Notes under the pieces: model-generated
Seen by the model: the letters and a program-made list of their open reading frames with translations, nothing else
Database searches by the model: none
What the model was told of the DNA's origin: nothing
Shown here: in pieces, positions 1 to 7,662 of the stretch
Position numbering within the stretch: position 1 is the first letter of the stretch
Layout of the letters: the number at the start of each line of letters is the position of its first letter
Made by a program: the position numbers and the translations under genes
Source of the DNA: Microbacterium testaceum
Lineage (GTDB): Bacteria; Actinomycetota; Actinomycetes; Actinomycetales; Microbacteriaceae
DNA: 42,956 nucleotides
NCBI RefSeq assembly: GCF_001476655.1
Contig: NZ_LDRT01000045.1
Coordinates: forward strand, 1-42,956
Direction of reading: 5' to 3'

Positions 1-47
1 CTAAACGCGGAAGATCGTCGGCAGCGTCAGATGGGTATAATAGACAG
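1..47 (+). other. Untrimmed Illumina Nextera/P5 adapter (assembly artefact)
   Basis: Positions 15-47 match the 33-base Nextera read-1 transposase adapter, recalled from memory, at 31 of 33 positions. The differences are G for T at 34 and T for G at 41. Positions 1-6 (CTAAAC) differ by one base from the CTACAC that ends the P5 oligo. The eight bases 7-14 fall exactly where an i5 index would sit. The order P5 end, index, adapter, then genomic DNA is that of a library molecule, so this stretch is not chromosomal and marks a contig end. Confidence 0.93.
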
Positions 48-85
48 GTGGGGACGGCTGGGCGGCGTCGCTCGCCTGGTTCCCG

Positions 86-160
86 GCGCACACCTCCTGC
101 AGATCGAGCCTCCTGTCGGCCACCGCCGACGGAGAGACGGGTTCTGCAGGAGTTGTGCGC
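86..160. repeat. CAGGAG inverted-arm repeat, diverged copy 1
   Basis: Left arm 86-103 (GCGCACACCTCCTGCAGA) and right arm 143-160 (TCTGCAGGAGTTGTGCGC) are inverted repeats of 18 bases with one mismatch. The CTCCTG and CAGGAG cores are 47 bases apart. The interior contains a smaller perfect hairpin (GTCGGC 115-120 with GCCGAC 125-130). Just inside the left arm lies TCGAGCC, the counterpart of TCGNGCCC in two of the 21-22 kb copies. It belongs to the same family as the elements at 21027-21264 and 22191-22282. Confidence 0.8.
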
Positions 161-214
161 GGCGCCGAGGGGCCTCAGCGCGCGGCTCGGGAGGTGGTGC
201 CTTCACGCACCGAT

Positions 215-286
215 GCACACCTCCTGCGTTGTCGAGCACCAGGCGGATCCCGTGGTCCGAACCGCGCCATTCTGCAGGAGATGTGC
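215..286. repeat. CAGGAG inverted-arm repeat, diverged copy 2
   Basis: Left arm 215-227 (GCACACCTCCTGC) and right arm 274-286 (GCAGGAGATGTGC) pair with one mismatch. The cores are 48 bases apart. It repeats the organisation of 86-160 about 128 bases downstream. A TCGAGC motif follows the left arm, as in copy 1. It may act as a DNA target, as a structured RNA, or be a relic of a small mobile element. Confidence 0.75.
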
Positions 287-338
287 AGGACGACGCCCGC
301 GCGGCTCCGGGAGTCGCGCGGGAGTCGAACGGTCAGGA

Positions 339-1352
<1,014 letters not shown>

Positions 1353-1413
1353 CTAGGCGTCGGGCGCGCGCGCCCCGCGCCGGAAAAGTCCCGGTGCCGC
1401 GCACCCCGCGGGG

Positions 1414-2262
1414 TCAGCGCCCCAGCGTGTAGTCGACGATCACGGGGGAGTGGTCGCTCCACCGGGTGTCGTACGACGGGGCGCGGTCGACGCGGTAGGA
1501 GGTGACACGCTCGGCCAGGGCGGGGGTCGCCACGTGGTAGTCGATTCGCCAGCCGCTGTCGGTGTCGAAGGCTTTGCCGCGCATCGACCAGAACGTGTAC
1601 GGGCCGTCGACCTCGCCCATTCGCCGGCGCCCCACGTCGATCCACCCCAGACCGGTGCCGACCGAACCGTCCACGCCCTCGACCCGTTCGCCGGCGGGGC
1701 CGAAGAAGCGGTCGAAGTACGCCCGCTCGCGGGGGAGGAAACCCGCGTTCTTGCGGTTACCGCGCCAGTTCTTGATGTCGAGCTCGCGGTGACCGACGTT
1801 GAGGTCGCCGGTGACGAGGGCCAGTTCGCGCTCGGCCTGGAGAGCGGCGAGGCGCTGCTCCATGGCATCCAGGAACAGCCATTTGGCGTCTTGCTTGGGG
1901 GTGTCGACCTCGCCGCTGTGCACGTAGGCGCTCACGATCGTGACGGTCTCGCCGTCGATGTCGAAGTCGGTCTCGATCCACCGCCCCGAGGCATCCAGCG
2001 GCTCGGGACCGAGGTGCGTGCGGGTCTCGACGCCGGGGAGGCGGCTGATGATCGCGACTCCCGCGCGGCCCTTCTGCAGGGCCTCGTCGTTGAAGATTCG
2101 CCAGCCCGGAAGAGCCTCGGCGAGCTGTTCCGCGGTCGCGCGGACCTCTTGGAGAGTGACGATGTCGGCCCCGGAGGCCTCGAGCCACTCGATCATGCCC
2201 TTGCGGACGGCGGCACGGATGCCGTTGACGTTGACGGAGACGATGCGTACGGAACGAGCCAC
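1414..2262 (-). CDS. xthA: Exodeoxyribonuclease III (AP endonuclease family 1)
   Basis: Mg2+-dependent nuclease of the exonuclease-endonuclease-phosphatase fold. It cuts abasic sites and trims 3' blocking groups in base-excision repair. In its 282 residues one sees NVNGIR (11-16), the metal-binding Glu39 in LQEVRA, GDLNVGH with Asp153 and Asn155, DSGWRIDY near 235-242, and the terminal WSDHSP with Asp270 and His271, the catalytic pair of the family. The start is GTG, preceded by a GGAGGG sequence almost touching it. It sits between trpS and the BrkB-family gene, all on the minus strand, with no obvious functional link. No key residue is missing. Confidence 0.94.
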   Translation of the reverse strand: MARSVRIVSVNVNGIRAAVRKGMIEWLEASGADIVTLQEVRATAEQLAEALPGWRIFNDEALQKGRAGVAIISRLPGVETRTHLGPEPLDASGRWIETDFDIDGETVTIVSAYVHSGEVDTPKQDAKWLFLDAMEQRLAALQAERELALVTGDLNVGHRELDIKNWRGNRKNAGFLPRERAYFDRFFGPAGERVEGVDGSVGTGLGWIDVGRRRMGEVDGPYTFWSMRGKAFDTDSGWRIDYHVATPALAERVTSYRVDRAPSYDTRWSDHSPVIVDYTLGR

Positions 2263-2299
2263 CCTCCGAGCCTAACGGCGGCCTCCGACATCGACCGGG

Positions 2300-3499
2300 T
2301 CAGTCGGGCAGAAGCGTCGTCCGCCGCGGCGCGGGGAGGGCGGCCTTCGCGCGGGCGAGGTTCTTGCGAGCCGCGGCCGCGCGCCGCCGCGCGCGCCACC
2401 GCCAGGGCCACCGGGCGTTCGCCGCCGCCTTCTCCGCCTCGCGCACCCTCACCTGCGCGGCGATGACGAGTGCCGCCTGCTCCATCGCGAGGCGGTCTTC
2501 GGGGGAGCGCAGCGGCACGTCGCGGTCGCCCGCGGCCACGGCGATCCAGGCGGCGGACACGAGGATGACGATGCCGATCAAGCGGAACCAGAGCAGGAAG
2601 CCGATCAGGGCGGCGAACGTGCCGAGGAGCGGGTTGGTCGGTGTGTAGACGAGGAGGAAGCCCGCGCCGATCTGCAGCACGACCATTCCCCCGGCGCCGA
2701 CGAGGGCCCCCGGCCACGCGCGCTTCCAGGTCAGGGTCGTTCCCGTCAGGAATCGGAACAGCGACGCCAGTGCCACCGTGTTCACGCCGAACGCGACGAA
2801 GGCCGACACCGCCCGTGCGCCGATCGTCCAGCCGGGCGTCTCGCGATCCCACCCGAGGATCCCGAAGACGAGGTCGACGGCGCCGGTCGTGATCGATCCG
2901 AGCAGGGCGCCGACGAGAAGTGCGAGTCCGAACAAGAGGGATGCCACGAAGTCGCGCGCCTTCAGCAGGACGTAGTTGCGCATGTCGAAGGGGAGCCCGA
3001 ACGTGTCGCGCACCGCGCGTCGGGTGAAGGTCACGAACCCGATCGCCGTCCAGATGACCACGATCGCCGCGATGGCTCCCGTGATGCCGAGCAGCTTCCC
3101 GCTCTCCTGCGCGACGGCCTCGACCTTGTCGGGTTGCACCAGCCCGTTCTTGCTGATGAGCCCCGGGATGTAGCTGTTGATGATGCCGATGAGGCCGTCG
3201 ATCGCCGCCTTGCTTCCCCCCAGCCAGATCCCCACCGCCGCGAACGACAGATAGAGCGCGGAGAAGACGGCGAACAGCCCCTGGTAGCTCATCCCGGCGG
3301 CGAGCAGGAAACCGTTGTGCTGCAGGAAGTGCCGCCACACCCGGATGGGGAACCACTGCACGAGCTTCGCGGCGCGGGCGAGGGGCTCGTCCAGGCGCTC
3401 GCGCACCGCCGTCTGCGCGGCTTCGAGACGCTCGCGGAGAGTGCGCTCGTCCTCGGCGGCCGCGGGCAGCGGTCGAGGGTCGCTGCGGCTCTCGGTCAC
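2300..3499 (-). CDS. YihY/virulence factor BrkB family membrane protein
   Basis: Polytopic inner-membrane protein of the YihY/BrkB family, whose biochemical role is not settled. The 399 residues have a charged N-terminus (1-50), a family-typical FLLAAGMSYQGLFAVFSALY segment near 64-83, and about six membrane helices up to roughly residue 320. A basic, Ala/Arg-rich cytoplasmic tail (about 345-399) follows. The tail is longer and more positively charged than in many family members and could bind RNA or anionic lipid, though that is inference. The start is GTG at 3499, nine bases after the stop of the upstream DUF2690 regulator gene. The two could share a transcript even though they look unrelated. 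Confidence 0.9.
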   Translation of the reverse strand: MTESRSDPRPLPAAAEDERTLRERLEAAQTAVRERLDEPLARAAKLVQWFPIRVWRHFLQHNGFLLAAGMSYQGLFAVFSALYLSFAAVGIWLGGSKAAIDGLIGIINSYIPGLISKNGLVQPDKVEAVAQESGKLLGITGAIAAIVVIWTAIGFVTFTRRAVRDTFGLPFDMRNYVLLKARDFVASLLFGLALLVGALLGSITTGAVDLVFGILGWDRETPGWTIGARAVSAFVAFGVNTVALASLFRFLTGTTLTWKRAWPGALVGAGGMVVLQIGAGFLLVYTPTNPLLGTFAALIGFLLWFRLIGIVILVSAAWIAVAAGDRDVPLRSPEDRLAMEQAALVIAAQVRVREAEKAAANARWPWRWRARRRAAAARKNLARAKAALPAPRRTTLLPD

Positions 3500-3508
3500 C
3501 CGTCGAGC

Positions 3509-4381
3509 CTAATGAATGGATGCCGCACCCTCACCGGCCGAGACGGGATCGGCGCACAGGGGAGGGTCGTAGACGATCGACTCGCCGCCCTGCCGGGCCA
3601 GGCTCACCTCGACGCAGACCCCGTCCGAGATCACCGAGGCGGTCAGGATGCGTGTTCGCGCGATGGCGCCGTCGTCGAGCGTCGCGCGTGCCTGGCCACC
3701 GAACCGGTCGCCTGTCGGATAGAGGCGAAGCGACACGGTGGTGCCCTCGGCGTCGGCGACCCCCGCCGTCGCCACCGCCCATGCCGCCTCGCATCGCGGT
3801 GAATACATGAGCGTCACCGAGAACAGTCCATCCGCCACGGAGGTCTGGCGGATGGCCCTCGCGTCGGAAGGACACGATGTCTGCAAGGGGTCGGCGCCGT
3901 TGATCGGCGGTACCACGGGGAGGTCGCGAAGCGCTGCGGAGGGGGACGGAGCGGGACGCGATGACGAACCCGAGCCCGCTCCGACGGCGATCAGTCCGGC
4001 CACGACAACGGTCGCGGCGATGACCACGAGAGCCGGACGCCGGGATCGACGAGACGGCGGCTCGGGGGAGGGGAGCGCCGGTGCCCGCGCGGAGGAGGCC
4101 GCCAGGGCTGCGCGTCGCGTGAGCCACGCGGAGGTATCCGCCCCGAACATCCGTGAGAGTTCCCGGACGGTATTGGCGGTGGGCAGTCGACGGCCGACGA
4201 AGGCCTCAGAGATGACGCTCTTGGAGATCCGGGTGGCCATCGCCATCGACTCGAGCGTGGGGTTCCCGCGGGAGTGACGGAGGCCTCGCAGGTCGGCGGC
4301 GAAGCGGAAGACGGAATCCGGTTGAGTGTGCGTCTGGACGTCGGACGCGGAGCCCGCGTCGCCTCCGGCCAGGATGTTCAT
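3509..4381 (-). CDS. Membrane-anchored HTH protein with DUF2690-like domain (paralogue 1)
   Basis: A probable transcriptional regulator of 290 residues. The N-terminus (about 25-90) resembles an XRE-like helix-turn-helix: FRFAADLRGL, ISKSVISEAFVGRRLPT, AWLTRR. A basic linker and a single membrane helix (about 113-135) follow. The extracytoplasmic part contains GADPLQTSC and LMYSPRCEAAWA, matching the Cys-containing DUF2690 family. This one-helix layout suits sensing outside and DNA binding inside, although ligand and targets are unknown. The chosen ATG is 19 bases beyond the stop of the neighbouring paralogue (4401-5264). An upstream in-frame start would overlap that gene. The pair is about equally long and shares the same architecture, so it is a tandem duplication. 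Confidence 0.8.
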   Translation of the reverse strand: MNILAGGDAGSASDVQTHTQPDSVFRFAADLRGLRHSRGNPTLESMAMATRISKSVISEAFVGRRLPTANTVRELSRMFGADTSAWLTRRAALAASSARAPALPSPEPPSRRSRRPALVVIAATVVVAGLIAVGAGSGSSSRPAPSPSAALRDLPVVPPINGADPLQTSCPSDARAIRQTSVADGLFSVTLMYSPRCEAAWAVATAGVADAEGTTVSLRLYPTGDRFGGQARATLDDGAIARTRILTASVISDGVCVEVSLARQGGESIVYDPPLCADPVSAGEGAASIH

Positions 4382-4400
4382 CGGACGCCGCCGTGCCCGA

Positions 4401-5264
4401 TCAGATGCACACGGGGTTCGGCTGCTCGAAGCTCTGGCCATCGACGGTCACCGTGGCGACCCCGCAGACGCGCGCATCGACATCGGGTTCGACGAGCATC
4501 TTGGTGTACATGGACTGAACGTCGCTCTCGGTGCGGATCTGGGTGCGCTCGCTCTGCGGGTCGTCCTTGGGATAGATCTTGATGGACAGCGTGTTGCCTG
4601 AAGCCAGGCCGTCGTAGCGGGTCACCCGGCCCCAGACGGCCATGCACGAGTTGGAATACATCATCTCGATGAGCACCTGACCGTCGAGGAACCTGTCGCC
4701 TCCGGCGAGGACCGCATCGTTCTTGCAGGAGGACTGCATCGGGTCGGCGCCGGTCTCCACCGCCACATAGGTGCTGGACGGCACCGGCAGAGCCCCCGTG
4801 CTCCCGGCTTCTCTCAGGCCGAGGGGACCGGCGAGAAGCCACACCCCGCCGACGGTCAGAGTGCTGCTCAGGAGCGCGCACACCGACATGGCGATGATCA
4901 GGGTTGCCCGGGTGACGGGTCGCGCGTGCTTCCTCGGAGCGATCGGCGACGCTGCTTCGTGCGGCGTGCGCGCGGGGACGGACGCCGTCTCGGGCTGCGC
5001 CCGATACCGAGGATCGAGCGCGACACGGCGAGCGAGCCAGGGAGCAACGTCGCCGCCGAGCGCGGGCACGAGAGCGCGGAGCGTGTGTTCGGTGGGGAGT
5101 CTGCGACCCGCGAAGGCATCGGAGAGCACGCTCTTGGAGATACCGGTCGTTCGACTCATCTCGGCCAGCGACGGTGCGCCTGACGAGCTGCGGAGAGCCG
5201 CGAGATCGGCGGCGAAGCGCGCGATCGTGTCCGGTGGCTCCGTGGCAGGAACGGCGGGTTCCAT
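4401..5264 (-). CDS. Membrane-anchored HTH protein with DUF2690-like domain (paralogue 2)
   Basis: A protein of 287 residues with the same plan as its downstream neighbour: HTH region (about 15-80, with GISKSVLSDAFAGRRLPTEHT), a linker, one membrane helix (about 118-146), and an outer domain with GADPMQSSC and MMYSNSCMAVWGR. The ATG at 5264 is supported by GGAAGAGGAG just upstream. A long in-frame extension to 5660 exists but runs over the divergent promoter region and is Arg/Pro-rich, so it is rejected. It is probably transcribed with the 3509-4381 gene. It diverges from the small-gene cluster starting at 5653, so that cluster is a plausible target. The DUF2690 assignment rests on remembered motif similarity. 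Confidence 0.82.
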   Translation of the reverse strand: MEPAVPATEPPDTIARFAADLAALRSSSGAPSLAEMSRTTGISKSVLSDAFAGRRLPTEHTLRALVPALGGDVAPWLARRVALDPRYRAQPETASVPARTPHEAASPIAPRKHARPVTRATLIIAMSVCALLSSTLTVGGVWLLAGPLGLREAGSTGALPVPSSTYVAVETGADPMQSSCKNDAVLAGGDRFLDGQVLIEMMYSNSCMAVWGRVTRYDGLASGNTLSIKIYPKDDPQSERTQIRTESDVQSMYTKMLVEPDVDARVCGVATVTVDGQSFEQPNPVCI

Positions 5265-5652
5265 GGCTCCTCTTCCTGTGGTCCGAGACGCGGAGGTGAT
5301 GCGCTTCTTCTTCCCCCGAGCGGTCCCCTCGGGTGCTTGGAAGTCATTATCGCGACGACAGGAAGCGCCATCGAACACCCGGCGAACGCAAGATCGGGAT
5401 TTCGCGGGCGTGGCCCACGCGCTGTCAGCGACACCCCCGCTTCCGGATTTTCCGGACTGCCGTTCCGGACCTCTTCTCGAACCCCTTCGCGCTGCGTCTC
5501 CGGTGCCGTGGCGCGTGTGTGTCGTGCGGATCTTCCGAATCCTTCCCGAACGCCTCTCGGGCTGGTCGGGGACATGATTCGCTCCTCCCACGTCGGCGTG
5601 TGGGGGTCCGCCGACGCGCGAGCCGACCCGATGACCCCTCCAAGGAATGATG
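5265..5652. promoter_or_regulatory. Divergent intergenic region with TTCCGGA-type boxes
   Basis: No gene is seen in this 388-base gap between the DUF2690 regulator and the small-membrane-protein gene, which diverge from it. It should hold both promoters, but no clear -35/-10 pair stands out. Three copies of TTCCGGA occur at 5441-5447, 5450-5456 and 5463-5469. Related TTCCGAA and TTCCCGAA occur at 5533-5539 and 5543-5550. Such a cluster suits an operator for the adjacent HTH proteins, but that is inference. Confidence 0.45.
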
Positions 5653-6015
5653 ATGACCAACCCTCTGCCTCACGACGCCACAGAACCCGACGCCCAGCGT
5701 CAGGGGGCCCGCGCCCCGGATGACAAGGTGACCGCGCGCGACGTCACCATCGCTTCGGCGGGATTCGCTGCGGAGGTCGCCAAGGACGTCGCCCTCGACA
5801 TCCTCTGGAACATTCTGGTGTGGGCCGCGCTGATCCTGGCGATCGCGATACCGCTCGTCGGCCTCGCGCTGGGTGTGCTGTTCCTCGTTCTGGCGATACG
5901 GGGCGATCGGTCCAAGACACTGCCGGTCATCACGATCGCGTTCTCGGTCGTCGCGTGGGCGATGATGCAGAGCCCGCTCGGGATGGTGGGGGTCCTCCTT
6001 GCCTCGCGGTCGTGA
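5653..6015 (+). CDS. Small two-helix membrane protein, function unknown
   Basis: A 120-residue protein not recognised as any named family. Residues 1-45 are polar, with DDKVTARDVTIASAGFAAEVAKDVALDI. Two hydrophobic segments follow (about 52-83 and 91-117) with a short basic loop RGDRSK between them. Three ATG codons are in tandem at 5647, 5650 and 5653. AAGGA at 5642-5646 gives normal spacing only to the third, so that start was chosen. It is the first of five small plus-strand genes, and its stop lies four bases before the next start, so the first two are an operon. Confidence 0.7.
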   Translation: MTNPLPHDATEPDAQRQGARAPDDKVTARDVTIASAGFAAEVAKDVALDILWNILVWAALILAIAIPLVGLALGVLFLVLAIRGDRSKTLPVITIAFSVVAWAMMQSPLGMVGVLLASRS

Positions 6016-6019
6016 GGGC

Positions 6020-6385
6020 ATGCGCCGTCTGAGGATCGGCCTGATCGCGCTGACGATCACCGTCGTGGCATCGGCTTCGATGTCGGCGTGTTCCGCGTCT
6101 CGACCGGACTTCACCGGTCTCTGGCAGGCCGACGACGGTTCCGGACTGAAGACCGTGGAGGCCGACGGCAGGTGCACGGGGATGTACTACTACCGCGGCG
6201 CCCCGCTCGACATCGGCGGCGTCATGACCTGCACGCTCGGAGATCGATCGCAGGACGGCGACTACCTGCTGGTCGTGCGACAGCCGCCCAACGAGATCAC
6301 CTATCGCCTCCGGTTCGAGGGCGACGACAACGCCGTGCTGCTCGACGGTGCCGGGGCGGAGATCGTCGCGCTGACGCGTCAATGA
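6020..6385 (+). CDS. Small lipoprotein, function unknown
   Basis: A 121-residue protein with a type II signal peptide: MRRLRIG, a hydrophobic stretch, and lipobox SMSAC with lipidated Cys24. The mature part contains DFTGLWQADDGSGLKTVEADG and a pair of Cys residues (GRCTG and MTCTLG). The FTGLW...DDGS...L.V opening resembles small secreted lipocalin-like domains that report on a compound, but no confident family is claimed. The start is ATG with GAGGG just upstream, four bases after the preceding stop, so it is probably translated from the same message. Confidence 0.7.
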   Translation: MRRLRIGLIALTITVVASASMSACSASRPDFTGLWQADDGSGLKTVEADGRCTGMYYYRGAPLDIGGVMTCTLGDRSQDGDYLLVVRQPPNEITYRLRFEGDDNAVLLDGAGAEIVALTRQ

Positions 6386-6424
6386 GTTCGCGACACCACA
6401 CACAAACACCCAGAAGGAGAGTTC

Positions 6425-6730
6425 ATGACCCGATCCCTGCGGGCGGGAGGCGCGATCGCTGCGTGCGTCGTGCTCGTCACCGTCCTCTCTGCCTGTTCCG
6501 GTAGCGGGAGCACGACCTGTCAGCAGTACGGAGAAACGGCGCTCACGGCCCGCGGCAAACTGCTGACGGATCTTCTGCGGGCACACGGCCTCGACACCGC
6601 GGATCCCGGCAACGTCCTCGGCGTGACCAACGCCGTCAACGCGTTCTGCGCGACGTACGGAGCAGCCGCGCGCGACAACCTCGACCGATCCATCGACGAG
6701 GCGGTGGACTGGTCGTCCCCGTCGTGGTGA
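6425..6730 (+). CDS. Small lipoprotein, function unknown
   Basis: A 101-residue lipoprotein. The signal peptide ends in lipobox VLSAC with Cys24. The mature region is about 78 residues, mostly helical in character, with Cys32 and another Cys in NAFCATYG that could form a disulfide. The ATG is preceded by AGAAGGAGAG at good spacing, one of the best ribosome binding sites in the region. It lies 39 bases after the previous lipoprotein gene. The general look (small, two Cys, helical, exported) recalls HdeA/HdeB-like stress proteins, but no signature was recognised. Confidence 0.68.
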   Translation: MTRSLRAGGAIAACVVLVTVLSACSGSGSTTCQQYGETALTARGKLLTDLLRAHGLDTADPGNVLGVTNAVNAFCATYGAAARDNLDRSIDEAVDWSSPSW

Positions 6731-6960
6731 ATGGTCGTCGCCCCGGGCGAGCGTGGAACGGGCTTCGTCTCTGCCCGAGATGCGACGCCGCGAGCGGAGA
6801 CAACGCGTTCGGATCCTCCGGAACGATCCCGGACGCCACTCGTCGAACGACGCGCACTGCTGTGATGCGTCACACCCCGCCTCGGCCGCTCCCTCGGGTG
6901 AGGCCGGGCGAGAACCACCGCCGTCGCGACGAACGTCGCGAGAAGAGAGAGGAAACGTGG
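6731..6960. other. Intergenic region, no supported gene
   Basis: These 230 bases separate the lipoprotein gene from the zinc-ribbon-like gene. A 44-codon ATG frame beginning at 6731 has no ribosome binding site and an Arg/Thr/Pro-heavy product, so it is not called. AGAGAGGA near 6943-6950 serves the next gene. A promoter may lie here, but none is clear. Confidence 0.4.
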
Positions 6961-7104
6961 ATGTTCAAAACCGACGCGTCGCCGACGCCATCCGGCAACT
7001 GGCAGAGGGAGAGCTCCTGTCAGAAGGGCCATCGGGTCTTCACCGATCAGATGAATCCGCGCGGCCCGTACAAGTGCCCCTACTGCGGCTCCGATGTCTA
7101 CTGA
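6961..7104 (+). CDS. 47-residue zinc-ribbon-like protein
   Basis: A very small protein with SSCQKGH near residues 18-24 and KCPYCGSDVY at its C-terminus. This supplies Cys plus His and a Cys-x2-Cys knuckle, as in treble-clef or zinc-ribbon folds. The NWQRESSCQKGHRVFTDQ segment suggests a binding surface for nucleic acid or protein, but the role is unknown. The start is ATG, nine or so bases after AGAGAGGA. An in-frame extension upstream to 6724 overlaps the previous stop and lacks a binding site. The following gene begins 16 bases after its stop, so the two are probably co-expressed. Confidence 0.6.
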   Translation: MFKTDASPTPSGNWQRESSCQKGHRVFTDQMNPRGPYKCPYCGSDVY

Positions 7105-7120
7105 GAAGAGGGAACCACCG

Positions 7121-7594
7121 ATGAACACCTTGACCGATCCGCAGGCCGCCCCCGACGATCCGCAGCAGACTCTCTACTCCGCGATGACGGCGTCATCCGC
7201 GGTGGTCTGGTTCTCGGCGTCGGCGAAAGCATCGGAGGCGTTGACCCATGTAGCGGGCCTCTTCGGCGTCTCCGTCTACGACCTCTCGATCATCGACGGG
7301 GCGTTGGCCCTCACCCCTGAACGCACCGTGCTCATGGCGCTGACGCGAAGCGCCAAGGGCATCGCCGCTTGCGTCGCCCCCATCGCGCAGGGAGGCATCG
7401 AGGCCATCGACGCTGCTCTGGCGAAGGACTGGCAGCTGACGAGGGATGCGCTTGCACGCGGTGACCTCGGGCGGAACGGCATCTTCCTCCAGCACGCGGT
7501 GCTCATGGGTGGGCAGCTGCACCCGGAGTTCGCCGACTCCGACGCTCTGGAATATGTCAACGGAGCCGATCTCGTCCACTTCGGTTCCCGCTGA
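7121..7594 (+). CDS. Protein of unknown function
   Basis: A 157-residue soluble protein with no recognised family. Residues 20-60 (MTASSAVVWFSASAKASEAL) are Ala-rich and amphipathic rather than membrane-spanning, and no signal peptide is seen. The rest is mixed alpha/beta in composition, with ALTPERTVLMALTRSAKG and LEYVNGADLVHFGSR. The ATG is preceded by AGAGGGA at normal spacing. An alternative ATG at 7094 would overlap the preceding small gene. It is the last gene of the small-gene cluster and ends at a strong bidirectional terminator facing sdhB. Confidence 0.62.
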   Translation: MNTLTDPQAAPDDPQQTLYSAMTASSAVVWFSASAKASEALTHVAGLFGVSVYDLSIIDGALALTPERTVLMALTRSAKGIAACVAPIAQGGIEAIDAALAKDWQLTRDALARGDLGRNGIFLQHAVLMGGQLHPEFADSDALEYVNGADLVHFGSR

Positions 7595-7601
7595 CGCGAA
7601 A

Positions 7602-7652
7602 AAGGTGTTTGCCGTCGGCCGAGATTCGCTCCGGGCCGACGGCAAACACCTT
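7602..7652. terminator. Bidirectional terminator hairpin
   Basis: A perfect 19-base stem (7602-7620 with 7634-7652) closes a 13-base loop between the convergent ends of the 7121 gene and sdhB. The outer stem begins AAGGTG and ends CACCTT, so either strand gives a short U run after a GC-rich stem. It should stop transcription from both sides. Confidence 0.88.
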
Positions 7653-7662
7653 GTCGTCGTCG

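Larger units (their letters stand above)
48..338. other. Non-coding region downstream of trpS
   Basis: No convincing gene lies in these 291 bases. They hold two inverted-arm repeats (86-160 and 215-286), described separately. The open frames that cross the region are rich in Arg and Pro, have no ribosome binding site and look like GC-driven artefacts. The region abuts the adapter at a contig end, which fits assembly breakage near a repeated sequence. Confidence 0.6.

Noticed and set aside
36..41. Perfect TATAAT resembling a -10 promoter element
   Set aside because: It lies within the Nextera-like adapter (15-47), and no -35 element is present at the right distance.
1..168. Minus-strand open frame ending at positions 1-3 and running through the start of the window
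   Set aside because: Its C-terminus is the translation of the sequencing adapter, and the rest is unconserved, low-complexity Arg/Ser/Pro sequence.
5265..5660. N-terminal extension of the DUF2690 regulator upstream of 5264
   Set aside because: The ATG at 5264 has a strong binding site. The extension is basic, low-complexity and covers the divergent promoter region.
6731..6865. Short ATG frame after the second lipoprotein gene
   Set aside because: It has no ribosome binding site, begins directly at the previous stop and encodes an Arg/Thr/Pro-rich sequence with no motif.
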